In this document: positions 49,270-59,186 of the stretch, piece after piece
Numbering within the stretch: the first letter of the stretch is position 1
How the letters are laid out: every line of letters starts with the position of its first letter
Assembly (NCBI GenBank): GCA_021202015.1
Contig: JAJQDV010000049.1
Coordinates: 1 to 64,000, forward strand
Source of the DNA: Clostridiales bacterium
GTDB taxonomy: Bacteria > Bacillota > Clostridia > Lachnospirales > Lachnospiraceae
DNA: 64,000 nucleotides
Reading direction: 5' to 3'
Notes under the pieces: model-generated
The model's database searches: none
What the model was told of the DNA's origin: nothing
Seen by the model: the letters and a program-made list of their open reading frames with translations, nothing else
Program-made: the position numbers and the translations under genes

Positions 49270-49980
49270 TCACTGAAGATAACTCGTATCATTATAATCC
49301 AACAGAGTCAGGGCTCCATCTTCGTAGCGTATGACGGTCACGCTGCAGTTATTCACTCCGCCTCCCGCCTGCTCCGGGAAATATCTCTGAAAATAAAAAT
49401 CCATGGAGGAATGCGCGACGATCAGTATGGTATCTCCGTCCTCCGCCTCATCCACAATCCTCTCAACCGCATCCTCAAAACGATTGCAGAACTCATATTC
49501 CGTCTCAGCATTTATGGGCGAAACAAAATCGGCATCTTCTACCGTTCCGAAACATTCTTCCACAGATGTAAGACCAAAATATTCATACAATTCCTCAGAC
49601 GTCATACCCTCGGCCTCTCCCCAGGAAATATCCCTCAGGCCATCATCCTGTATCACCTCGAGTTCCCCCTGTCCGGAACTTTCCAGAACAAAGACGGCCG
49701 TATCATACGCTCTCTGCAGCGAACTTGAATATGCCGCGTCAAATGTGACGTCTTCCAGGCTTTCTCCCAGAGTCTGCGCCATTTCAACTCCCGTCTCTGT
49801 CAGTACCGGATTCCCGGACGTCCCCACCAGAAGACCCGCAACATTCGTATCTGTCTGCCCGTGGCGTACAAAATATACGAGGACTCCCCTGTCCTGCCGC
49901 AAAGCCCCGTAAAACAATGCCGCACAAAACAATATGACCACACAACTCTGAATTACACGTGTTTTTCGTCTGCTCATCAT
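49270..49980 (-). CDS. Membrane-anchored histidine phosphatase (phosphoglycerate-mutase superfamily)
   Basis: N-terminal TM VIQSCVVILFCAALFYGAL then VYFVRHGQTDTNVAGLLVG (RHG motif). Confidence 0.9.
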   Translation of the reverse strand: MMSRRKTRVIQSCVVILFCAALFYGALRQDRGVLVYFVRHGQTDTNVAGLLVGTSGNPVLTETGVEMAQTLGESLEDVTFDAAYSSSLQRAYDTAVFVLESSGQGELEVIQDDGLRDISWGEAEGMTSEELYEYFGLTSVEECFGTVEDADFVSPINAETEYEFCNRFEDAVERIVDEAEDGDTILIVAHSSMDFYFQRYFPEQAGGGVNNCSVTVIRYEDGALTLLDYNDTSYLQ

Positions 49981-51272
49981 ACCACCTTCTGAATCGTCAC
50001 TTTTGAATTCATGTCATAAAATCCCACCGTATTCTTATCGGAAACCACTGTGATATTGATCACATCATACAGCCTGTGATATGCCCTCAGTTCCCCCTCT
50101 ACAAATCCGGTACAGCTGATTGACAGCAGATATTCTCCCCCCTGCAGGTTCATCTCCTGCTCAAAAACGGCTACATATATTTCACCCTCCTGAGCCACTC
50201 CGATGTCCTCTTTCTCATACATGGTATTTGTACCGGTGATATCCGTTCCCTTTATTGTCTTGATCGTATAAGTAAAAATAGGGTCGGCGATTTTTTTATG
50301 AAACAACACCTTGGAACATATTCGAAATCTGGTTCCCTTTACGATCGCGTTGGTATAATTTCCGTGATCGTCCATGACGGCAAAATCAATAATCTCCGCC
50401 TCTTTTGAACCGTATTCATTCAGCTTCGGATTAATGACATAATTACTTTTCCATGTTCCGGAGTTTCCTTCCGATATACGGATCCTGCTTTCTGATTCTT
50501 CCTGAATCTCATCTATGCTGGTAATCCTGTTTCCGTTTTCATTTACCATCACCTTTTTGTACAGATCCACCATCTCCTGCGGCAGACCTTCCGCCAGCTT
50601 GACGCCCTGATTCAAAAGGATAGCCCGGTCACAGTATTTTGAAATGCTGCTGAGATCATGGCTGACAAAAAGGATCGTCTTTCCCATCTGCTTGAACTCT
50701 TCGAATTTATGAAAGCATTTTGTCTGAAAGAAGACATCCCCTACCGACAGCGCTTCATCCACGATCAGAATTTCCGGTTCGATATTAATGGCGACGGCAA
50801 AAGCCAGCCGCACAAACATGCCGCTGGAATACGTCTTGACCGGCTGATTGACAAAATCACCGATATCCGCAAAATCCAGTATATCCTGCAGCTTCCCGTC
50901 AATCTCTTCCCGGGAAAATCCGATCATCGTTCCGTTCAGATAGACATTCTCCAGTCCGGTGTACTCCATGTTAAAACCGGCGCCCAGCTCCAGAAGGGCA
51001 GAAATCCGTCCCTCGATCTCCACCTCACCCCCGGACGGATTCAACACGCCCGTAATGATCTTCAGGATCGTAGACTTTCCGGATCCGTTTGTTCCGATGA
51101 TGCCGACCGTTTCCCCCCTCGCCACTTCAAAAGACACGTGATTTAAGGCATAATGCTCCTTGTATTTTTTCTGCCTGGACAACCCCAGAGATTCTTTCAG
51201 GCGATCCATCGGTTTATCATACAGTCTGTAGACTTTGCTCACATCATTGACTTTGATCGCAGTCTCACTCAT
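49977..51272 (-). CDS. wzt: ABC transporter ATP-binding protein, Wzt-like, with C-terminal Wzt_C-type domain
   Basis: ETVGIIGTNGSGKSTILKIITGVLNPSGGEVEIEGRISALLELGAGFNMEYTGLENVYLNG...VKTYSSGMFVRLAFAVA; ~190-aa C-terminal beta-rich extension. Start at ATG 51272. Confidence 0.92.
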   Translation of the reverse strand: MSETAIKVNDVSKVYRLYDKPMDRLKESLGLSRQKKYKEHYALNHVSFEVARGETVGIIGTNGSGKSTILKIITGVLNPSGGEVEIEGRISALLELGAGFNMEYTGLENVYLNGTMIGFSREEIDGKLQDILDFADIGDFVNQPVKTYSSGMFVRLAFAVAINIEPEILIVDEALSVGDVFFQTKCFHKFEEFKQMGKTILFVSHDLSSISKYCDRAILLNQGVKLAEGLPQEMVDLYKKVMVNENGNRITSIDEIQEESESRIRISEGNSGTWKSNYVINPKLNEYGSKEAEIIDFAVMDDHGNYTNAIVKGTRFRICSKVLFHKKIADPIFTYTIKTIKGTDITGTNTMYEKEDIGVAQEGEIYVAVFEQEMNLQGGEYLLSISCTGFVEGELRAYHRLYDVINITVVSDKNTVGFYDMNSKVTIQKVV

Positions 51273-54200
51273 TTGCCAAACACCTCTCAGTCTTTGCGGA
51301 TGTCCATCGAATTCTGCGCCGCTTTCCAGGCGACATCTCCACCAGAATCCCGATTTGAGAATTCTCCTGTATACCCTCCAGATCCTCCTGACGGATTCTG
51401 CATTCGAATCCGCAGCGAAATGCGGCATTACCGGACGCGTCCGCTGCATCCTTCCGAATCGTCCGCTTCACGTTATAACAGGCAGCGCGGCCGTCTTTTC
51501 CGTTCAATACAACATACACATCACAGGAATTTGTCACACGGCTGCTCCTGAAAAAGAACCATCCTTTTACATATAAAAAATCTGAAAAAGTAATTTCATC
51601 CAGACAGACATGGAAATCACTTTCCATCCGTTTCGTGATCTTCAGAGATCCTGTCATCTCATTTATAATATAATGTTTATTCTCTGAATTATTTGAAAAA
51701 TCCACATTGTTCTGGACGAGATTCCGGTTATAAAACGGATCCCATCCCCGGTACTGCGGATAGATGCTGTACAGTTTTTCCCGTTCCCGAACCAGACGTT
51801 CAAATTTACGCTTATCCTCCCGGTCCAGCCCCCGGCTCAAAGACTCATGATGAAGCAAAACGGCATCATTGCGAACCACATTATAGTATCCCTCCGCTGC
51901 CAGATGAAAGCAGAACTCGATATCATTATAGGCAACCGCCAGCTCTTCATTAAATCCGGAGACACGTTCAAACTTCTCTTTGCCGACCAGCAGGCACGCC
52001 GCTGTAACCGCCAGATAATTATAATCCATCCGGTTCCTTCCGAAAGAATAAGACTGCTTATCACTGAATCCGGTGAAAGCATGGCTCGGGCCGCATTCCA
52101 GATTGATCACCCCCGCATGCTGGATCGTGTCGCCGTCCGGATATAACAGCTTTGCCCCGACCGCACCCACATGCGGAAGAGCCGCCTGCCCGGCCATTCT
52201 TTTCAGCCACTTTGAATCAATGATTTCTATATCGTCATTCAAAAACAGCAGAAGCTCCCCGGAAGCAGCTTTACCCCCGAGATTGCACATATGAGAGAAA
52301 TTAAAAGCCTCTCTGTGATAAATATACTGCATTCCGTATGCGTTCGAAATGTCCTGATACTTTTTTCTGTTCTCTTCGTCACTTCCGTTATCAACCAGAA
52401 TAATTTCATAATCCGGATAATCCGTTAACTCATGAAAGGAATCCAGACAGGTTTTCAAAACCTCATAGTTATCTTTGGACGGAATGACCACACTCACCTT
52501 CGGCCATACTTCCGGCAGATAATTTACGCGATACTGCCAGGATTCCCTGACCAGTTCCACTTCCCCTCTCAGGTTCCTGCGGGCCAGGGCTTCTTCCTGA
52601 GTTCTTTTTGCGGCTTCAAGAATATACGGTTTTGCCTCCGGCGTCCCGGCGGTGGACTCTTCTCTCACGCGCCAATGATACAGTATTTTTGAAATATGAG
52701 CGATCTTATCTGTTTTTTCCGTAAACCGCAGGACAAAATCATAATCCTGCGCCCCCTCAAATCCGACGCGCAGACCCCCGATTTCCTCCGCGATCCGTCT
52801 CCGGTAAACGCCAAGATGACAGGTGTACATAAACTCCATCAGCGTATCCGGCGCCCAGTCCGATTTAAAATGCGGCATAAAACGGCTCTTTCCGTCGTCA
52901 TCGATCTTATCCTCATCACTGTAGATAAAATCAAGTTCCGGATCCTCATTTAATACCCGGGCCACCTCATACAGAGCATTCGGTGCCAGAACATCATCAC
53001 AGTCCAGGAAAGCGATATATTCCCCTGTCGCCATCTCAAGCGCGGAGTTGGTCGACCTGGAAATATGTCCGTTCTCATTCCGGTATACGACTTTCACCTT
53101 ATCGTTTTTTTCATATCTGCGCAGCGTTTTCCTGACATTTTCCCATGTAGAACAATCATCCGCCATGCAAAGCTCCCAGTTCTGATAGGTCTGGTTCAGG
53201 ACAGACTCAATGCAGGGGATCAGATGCTTATCCAGAACATTGTAAACCGGAACCAGAACCGATATCTTCGGCTGATATTCCGGTTCTTCCTGACAGGAGT
53301 CCTGCCGTTCCAGGGTCTCGATCCATTTCTGGTAAGTGTTCTCCTCCTCATCTGTCTGCAGATAACGCTCCCTCATCCGCATGTCTTCACGGCTGCGCCT
53401 TCTCGCCTTCACACGCGCCGCTGATCTTCCGGCTTTTCTTAACGGTTCCGTCAGTTTCCAGGTAGTGGATTCTGTCACCGAAAGGAATAATTGCTCTTTC
53501 TCAGACAAACTGGTTTTGAGATTTTTATTCTGATTGATCAAATCCTCATTCTGTCTCTTATTCTCTTCCAGCTGAGCGCTCAGCTGCTCACACTCCGATA
53601 CCTTCGCCAGCATCCCATTCTGCGCGATTGTATTCTCAGCATCAATGAGATTTAATCTGTATTCTGATTCGAAAGATCCGGCATTCCCGTCAACCGAAAT
53701 AAAGATCTGCGGATCATTATGCAAAAACAGATACTCGCCGGACTCCCGCTCTGACCCGTTTGTGGAAAAGGACAGTTCTCTCCCCTCCGAATCCCTCAGA
53801 TACTCAATCTGTATCACACACGCGCTCTGCGCCGGATCAAATCGTACCGTTTTTGTGCCTTCCGGATATTCCGCGATCGCCCGAATCAACCCCGGATGAG
53901 GCTCCTGTGTTTTCACATTTGCGGTATCCTCCGCGGAAAAACCCTGTCCCCTGTCAAAAAACACTTCGGCACTCCGGTTAAAAATTCTGCGCTCTACCAT
54001 CGGCAGAACCTGTACGACCGATCCTCCTATACGCTCATACATCCGCCACAGCGGAACAATTCCTTCCGCAATAAAACTCTGGAGCTGTGCCTCCATATTC
54101 CCGTATGTCTCCCGTTCCTTCTCTGAAATCTGAAATCGGCTGTAAAGCTGATCTCCCAGCAAACGCATCCGTTTCTCCGTCACGAGATAATAATTCAGGC

Positions 54201-54759
54201 AACGGTAGATCAGGAATTTCACCGGGACATCACATTTCGGAACCCATTCATAATCATAGTCGGTCCAGATCCCTTCCTCCCCGGAGTAGATCACATTTTG
54301 AAACAGCATATCGATATCGATCCCATTCAAAGCGGGAATCGGTCCGGCCGGTCTGTCCGACTCAAAAAAGATTTCACTGTCAGGAAGCTCCCGATATTCA
54401 TGCGTCTCCGGAGAAAAAATCTGTGAAAAATAGTCGGTCATCGCCTGAATGCAGGCCTCCGTATCGCCCTGCTCCAACAGGTCATCCAGATATTCCTCAA
54501 AGGATCTGCCCTCCACCCAGGAGACTCTCACGCCTGCTCCCTGCCTCTTTGCTTCCGCAAAGCGAATCCGGCTGTTTTGATATCGCTCCGCCAGCAGTTT
54601 TCCGTTGTTTTCTATATTTCTGACATGGTCTTCGGCAAGGGGATTTTCCGGTTCTTTCAGGACATACTTTTCTCCCTGATCCTGTATAATACTGGTCACA
54701 GTGCAAAACCGGGCGGCTCTGTCATTCGATATTTTTACGAAGATTTTCTTTCCGGTCAT
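51265..54759 (-). CDS. Composite protein: N-terminal kinase-like domain, coiled coil, two GT2 domains, C-terminal beta-domain
   Basis: KYVLKEP (beta3 Lys), GIDIDMLFQNVIYSGEEGIWTDYDYEW (DxDxxxxN...DYE), SECEQLSAQLEENKRQNEDLINQNKNLKTSLSEKEQLF (coiled coil), ISVLVPVYNVLDKHLIPCIESVLNQTYQNWELCMADDCS and VSVVIPSKDNYEVLKTCLDSF (GT2). Start at ATG 54759 (ATGA overlap). Confidence 0.85.
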   Translation of the reverse strand: MTGKKIFVKISNDRAARFCTVTSIIQDQGEKYVLKEPENPLAEDHVRNIENNGKLLAERYQNSRIRFAEAKRQGAGVRVSWVEGRSFEEYLDDLLEQGDTEACIQAMTDYFSQIFSPETHEYRELPDSEIFFESDRPAGPIPALNGIDIDMLFQNVIYSGEEGIWTDYDYEWVPKCDVPVKFLIYRCLNYYLVTEKRMRLLGDQLYSRFQISEKERETYGNMEAQLQSFIAEGIVPLWRMYERIGGSVVQVLPMVERRIFNRSAEVFFDRGQGFSAEDTANVKTQEPHPGLIRAIAEYPEGTKTVRFDPAQSACVIQIEYLRDSEGRELSFSTNGSERESGEYLFLHNDPQIFISVDGNAGSFESEYRLNLIDAENTIAQNGMLAKVSECEQLSAQLEENKRQNEDLINQNKNLKTSLSEKEQLFLSVTESTTWKLTEPLRKAGRSAARVKARRRSREDMRMRERYLQTDEEENTYQKWIETLERQDSCQEEPEYQPKISVLVPVYNVLDKHLIPCIESVLNQTYQNWELCMADDCSTWENVRKTLRRYEKNDKVKVVYRNENGHISRSTNSALEMATGEYIAFLDCDDVLAPNALYEVARVLNEDPELDFIYSDEDKIDDDGKSRFMPHFKSDWAPDTLMEFMYTCHLGVYRRRIAEEIGGLRVGFEGAQDYDFVLRFTEKTDKIAHISKILYHWRVREESTAGTPEAKPYILEAAKRTQEEALARRNLRGEVELVRESWQYRVNYLPEVWPKVSVVIPSKDNYEVLKTCLDSFHELTDYPDYEIILVDNGSDEENRKKYQDISNAYGMQYIYHREAFNFSHMCNLGGKAASGELLLFLNDDIEIIDSKWLKRMAGQAALPHVGAVGAKLLYPDGDTIQHAGVINLECGPSHAFTGFSDKQSYSFGRNRMDYNYLAVTAACLLVGKEKFERVSGFNEELAVAYNDIEFCFHLAAEGYYNVVRNDAVLLHHESLSRGLDREDKRKFERLVREREKLYSIYPQYRGWDPFYNRNLVQNNVDFSNNSENKHYIINEMTGSLKITKRMESDFHVCLDEITFSDFLYVKGWFFFRSSRVTNSCDVYVVLNGKDGRAACYNVKRTIRKDAADASGNAAFRCGFECRIRQEDLEGIQENSQIGILVEMSPGKRRRIRWTSAKTERCLANE

Positions 54760-55691
54760 TCCTGCGATTCCTTTCCTCTGCATACAACCAGATATGAATT
54801 TGAAAACAGGGGAAACAGTCCATCGGAGATCAGATTGTCATATACCTGTGTTTCATTGAACAGAAACATCCGTTCCGTCCCGAAATTGTTCATATTTACC
54901 GTCAGCTCCCCTTTTCCGGGAAGATAATCATCCGAATAGAGACAGCGTGTATACCGGTAATCCGGATAAGGATAAAAGTATCTCTGCTCTGTGAGCCCTG
55001 TTCTGTCCAGCAGGTTCTTCAGGGAATTCAGCGTATGAGACTGCGCCTCCGCCTCATCCGCATACGCCTTCAGGCCGCCGAAAAATTCTCCGCTCCACTC
55101 ATCCCTGCAGCCGGCCCAGTATTTCAGCCCGTATTTATTATCCAGCGCGATTACAATTTTCCCCTGCGGCTTCAGATGCCGCAGAGCCATCCGCAGGAGC
55201 CGCTCCGCGGACAGTTCTCCGGTCAGACAGGTGTTCAGATTCTCCAGCGTCCCGATCATCGTGATCACATCATACTGCCTGTCCAGATCGGCATGAAGAT
55301 CCTCAAACTTTCCCACCCGGATCTCTACATGATCGCAGTCCCGGTTCCGCCACGCGTTGATCCGGCTCTTTTTTTCAGAGACCTCCGCACAGGTCACACT
55401 TCCCGCCATCTGCGCCAGCTTTCCGGTAATCACGCCGCATTCCGATCCGATCTCCAGCACATCCTGATCTTTTCCGATTTCCAGTCCGGCCACGATATTC
55501 TGTCTCTGCGCCGAGAGATGGTACAACATCATTACACTGCGCTTCTCGGCAATGATCCGACTGTACTCCCTCTCTTCAGAGGACTGAACAATCCGAAGAA
55601 TCTCATCCAGCTCCGCCTCGTCCGCGCAGCTGTCATTTCCCTTATCATATGTCAGATCCAGGCAGACATTGCCTGTATACTCACGCGTCAT
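54756..55691 (-). CDS. Class I SAM-dependent methyltransferase
   Basis: VAGLEIGKDQDVLEIGSECGVITGKLAQMAGSVTCAEVSEKK (SAM motif I). Confidence 0.9.
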   Translation of the reverse strand: MTREYTGNVCLDLTYDKGNDSCADEAELDEILRIVQSSEEREYSRIIAEKRSVMMLYHLSAQRQNIVAGLEIGKDQDVLEIGSECGVITGKLAQMAGSVTCAEVSEKKSRINAWRNRDCDHVEIRVGKFEDLHADLDRQYDVITMIGTLENLNTCLTGELSAERLLRMALRHLKPQGKIVIALDNKYGLKYWAGCRDEWSGEFFGGLKAYADEAEAQSHTLNSLKNLLDRTGLTEQRYFYPYPDYRYTRCLYSDDYLPGKGELTVNMNNFGTERMFLFNETQVYDNLISDGLFPLFSNSYLVVCRGKESQE

Positions 55692-55845
55692 CCTTATTCC
55701 TCACCATATAACACACATAAGACAACTATACGGGTGTGGCTGTTCCCTGCAGAACAGCATACGCTCACATCTGCATCAGCCTGAATCACCGCCCGAAACT
55801 TTTCTCTCCAAATCTCCGGCATCCTGCGCCCATCTCCGCACCGGT

Positions 55846-57249
55846 TTACAGCACATCCGCGAAATGCACCTGCAGCCTCCGGAAGATCACGGTTCCCACT
55901 ACAAAAACCACCACGACCAGCCCCCAGAAATAGCAGGTCATCACCGGCGTCTGCCAGAACCACGTATGCTCGATCAGCGCCGACCGGTATCCCTCCACGA
56001 CATAAAACATGGGATTCAGCTGGAAAACAATTCGCAGCGCGGAAGGCAGGCCGATTCCGTCAAAATTCCACATGATCGGCGTCAGCCAGGTACCCACCTG
56101 CAGCACGATACCGATGACCTGTGTCAGATCCCGGAAAAACACGGCGATGGAACTGGTCAGATAACCCAGCCCCAGCGACAGGGCAAATACACAGAAGGAA
56201 TAATACAGGATCTGTACATACGACAGGCTCACACCGAATCCCATGATGGCAAACATCACAATCATGAAGGCGATAAAAAACACATGCACAAATATCGCCG
56301 ATATGATCTTTATGATCGGCAGTATGCTGATCTTAAATACTACTTTTTTCACCAGATAATTATATTCGATCAGCGCGTTTGCACCGCCGTTTAAGGAATC
56401 CTGAAAGAAAAACCAGGGAACGAGTCCGGCGATCAGCCAGAGCACAAAGGGTACCGTAATCCCGGCTCTCGTATTGATCCCGCCGGCCTTCAGTCCCTTT
56501 TCAAAGACAAACCAGTACAGGACAACCGTAACGATCGGCTGTACAAAAGCCCAGAATATCCCCAGATAGGAACCCGCAAACCTTGTCTTAAAATCGTTTT
56601 TGGCCAGCTGAAAGATCAGCCTGCGGTTCTCGACCAGTTCCTTCGGCAGGCTCCACAGCATTCCGGAAAAAACAAGCGCAAGTATAAACACAAAATCAAC
56701 GCCGACGCAGAAGATCACTTTCTTTACAATAACGCCGACCTGATCCTGCTCCTCCACCATCTGCGCAATGCCGCAGCCGCTGACGTCCCACGCCAGATAC
56801 GGATCCCCGTCCGCGGCTTCCACCAGGAGAGCGTTTTCATAAGAAAAGCCGGTAATGCCGTTCATCTCCTCCGGTTCCGAAAGGAGATCCGACGACAGAG
56901 AAATCACGCCGTCTCCATACACAAAGGAAATATCCTGTATTTCCGTCACGGAAGCCGCCTCGCCTAAGTCAAAGCGAATCACACTCACATCCGCGGGGAT
57001 TGAAAAAACGAGGGTCTGCTCTGTATTCGCCTCCTCATAAGCCGCAGCCGCCGACTGTTCTTCGCTGAAATCAGTTTCGGACTCCAGATAAAACATCTGC
57101 ATCGTCTGAACGGTGTCGGAAGTCAGTGTGACCTGAACATCGATCGTTTTCTCACTCGCAGATTCGCTGTATCCGATGAAAATCAGATAATTCAGGACAG
57201 CCATCAGTATGATCACAATAACCGACGCTGCTTTTTTCTTCGCTGACAT
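55846..57249 (-). CDS. wzm: ABC-2 polysaccharide exporter permease, Wzm-like, with long N-terminal extracytoplasmic domain
   Basis: C-terminal half LIFQLAKNDFKTRFAGSYLGIFWAFVQPIVTVVLYWFVFEKGLKAGG is Wzm/TagG-like; preceded by a TM and ~170-aa extracytoplasmic region. Confidence 0.9.
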   Translation of the reverse strand: MSAKKKAASVIVIILMAVLNYLIFIGYSESASEKTIDVQVTLTSDTVQTMQMFYLESETDFSEEQSAAAAYEEANTEQTLVFSIPADVSVIRFDLGEAASVTEIQDISFVYGDGVISLSSDLLSEPEEMNGITGFSYENALLVEAADGDPYLAWDVSGCGIAQMVEEQDQVGVIVKKVIFCVGVDFVFILALVFSGMLWSLPKELVENRRLIFQLAKNDFKTRFAGSYLGIFWAFVQPIVTVVLYWFVFEKGLKAGGINTRAGITVPFVLWLIAGLVPWFFFQDSLNGGANALIEYNYLVKKVVFKISILPIIKIISAIFVHVFFIAFMIVMFAIMGFGVSLSYVQILYYSFCVFALSLGLGYLTSSIAVFFRDLTQVIGIVLQVGTWLTPIMWNFDGIGLPSALRIVFQLNPMFYVVEGYRSALIEHTWFWQTPVMTCYFWGLVVVVFVVGTVIFRRLQVHFADVL

Positions 57250-57313
57250 AGTTAAAAACTCCTCTAAAGCACACTCTTATAAAAGGAAATCGTTTCCGAA
57301 AATTCACGCTGGC

Positions 57314-59104
57314 TTAGTTGTCTTCGTTCCCCCGGCGAATACTGAAATCCCCCCGCTCCAATGTCCAGTTTACATTATAACAGGGATCTCCCTTCTCCAG
57401 AATTCCCTTCCACCTGTCGCGAAAATACTGCCTGTCGCACTGCATGCGGACGGTTTCGGCTCCATCCGATCTGCGTCCTTTTTTTCGCGGCTTATAACTG
57501 TACATCTCAATCTTCGGATCGAATACGATCCGCTTATCTCTTTCACCGGCTCTCAGGCACAGATCCGTGTCATAAAATTCTGTGTTCAGATTTTCATCAA
57601 AACCGCCCATTTCCTCAAACAGCTGACGGGAAATCATCATGCAGTCCCCCGTTACCGCACTGTAGTTTAACTGAATCTGCAGCCGGTTAAGATACCCCGG
57701 AGATCTCCGGCTATCTCCCACCATAACAGATCCGGCAGTCTCATTCATTCCGACCACCACTCCGGCATGCGAGATCGAACCGTTCGGAAAATACAGCTTC
57801 GCTCCAACAATCCCGACTTCTTCTCTCTGACAGTTCGCGAGCATCCGTTCCAGCCAGTCCGGCGCAATCACTTCCGTGTCACAATGCAGGAAAACCAGAT
57901 ACTGACCGTCGCACTGTCTCACGGTATCGTTATAGACAGCGGACTCGTTCTTCTCCCGGCCGGAACGCAGGAATGTGACCCGATTTGTATTCAGAAGCTC
58001 CCGTTGATATGCGGGATCCTGCTGCTCTGTGTCGGCACTTCCGACAATAAAAATATGATAATGATCATATGTTGACTTTTTCAGAACAGAATCCACACAT
58101 CGCCGCAGATCCCGCACGGAACCCCTGTCTGAGATCAATATATCTATCCTGTCCCGGCTTTTCACCGGATAATTCACCCGGTAATGTCCCCAGAAAGGAA
58201 GCCGTTCCACCTGTGCGTCCGGCTCGCCGACGCGGCGCAGATGTTCCTCGACCGCCCGCCTTCCGGCTTCATATGCATACAGCTTGCTCTCCGGATTCCC
58301 GGCTACGGAATCCGGATGACATCTCCAGTGATACAGCACCTTCGGAATATGGTATACCGCACGCGCTTTTTCTACACAGCGCAAAATAAAATCATAATCC
58401 TGGGAACCGTCAAAATCAGATCGAAACCCGCCGATCCCGTCCACAATACATTTTTTTGCCACAAAAAAATGACAGATGTAATTGCAGGAGCGAAGCAGGT
58501 CGAGATTGAAATCCGGTTTAAACGCCGGTTCAAAATGCTTCGCGAGATTGTCGCGAACCTTATCCTCATCCGTATAGACGGCATCCGCATCCGGATGGCG
58601 GTTTATTACCTGCACAACCTCAAAAAGAGCGTCCGGCGCCAGCAGATCATCGTGATCCAGGAGTCCGATATACGCCCCCTCCGCCATGGCGACAGCCGCA
58701 TTTGTATTACCGGCAATGCCCGTGTTCCGATCCAGCCGCCGATATTTGATCCTCGTCTCTTTCCCGTACTGATCCCGGACAAACTGCTCCGGTCCATTCT
58801 CAGAACTCCCGTCCGCAAGACACAATTCCCAGTTCTCATATGACTGGTCCAGCACCGAATCGATCATCTCTTTTAAATAAGGCAGAGGCGTATTATAAAG
58901 AGGAACCGGAATGCTGATCAGCGGAGCCGTTCTGAATACAGTCTTCCTTTGCCTGTCCAGCTCCTCTTCCGTCAGCATGTGAGCCTTCCGCCAGTCCCTG
59001 TATCCGTCTCCCATCAGGCGAAGCCGGACACGCCTGAAGCACGCTCTGAAACCATTATTTTTCAGATATCGAAATGTTCTTTTTATATCATAAACAGTTA
59101 TCAT
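57314..59104 (-). CDS. Multidomain glycosyltransferase (GT2 x2)
   Basis: ISIPVPLYNTPLPYLKEMIDSVLDQSYENWELCLADGSS...YTDEDKV; second GT2-like IDILISDRGSVRDLRRCVDSVLKKSTYDHYHIFIVGSAD. Confidence 0.9.
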   Translation of the reverse strand: MITVYDIKRTFRYLKNNGFRACFRRVRLRLMGDGYRDWRKAHMLTEEELDRQRKTVFRTAPLISIPVPLYNTPLPYLKEMIDSVLDQSYENWELCLADGSSENGPEQFVRDQYGKETRIKYRRLDRNTGIAGNTNAAVAMAEGAYIGLLDHDDLLAPDALFEVVQVINRHPDADAVYTDEDKVRDNLAKHFEPAFKPDFNLDLLRSCNYICHFFVAKKCIVDGIGGFRSDFDGSQDYDFILRCVEKARAVYHIPKVLYHWRCHPDSVAGNPESKLYAYEAGRRAVEEHLRRVGEPDAQVERLPFWGHYRVNYPVKSRDRIDILISDRGSVRDLRRCVDSVLKKSTYDHYHIFIVGSADTEQQDPAYQRELLNTNRVTFLRSGREKNESAVYNDTVRQCDGQYLVFLHCDTEVIAPDWLERMLANCQREEVGIVGAKLYFPNGSISHAGVVVGMNETAGSVMVGDSRRSPGYLNRLQIQLNYSAVTGDCMMISRQLFEEMGGFDENLNTEFYDTDLCLRAGERDKRIVFDPKIEMYSYKPRKKGRRSDGAETVRMQCDRQYFRDRWKGILEKGDPCYNVNWTLERGDFSIRRGNEDN

Positions 59105-59186
59105 ATTCCGCCATTATAGCAACACCGCTTTTTAATTGCAAGGAAAACAGACAGGGTTAAGGTCGATTTATTTCTTATTTCCTGCG

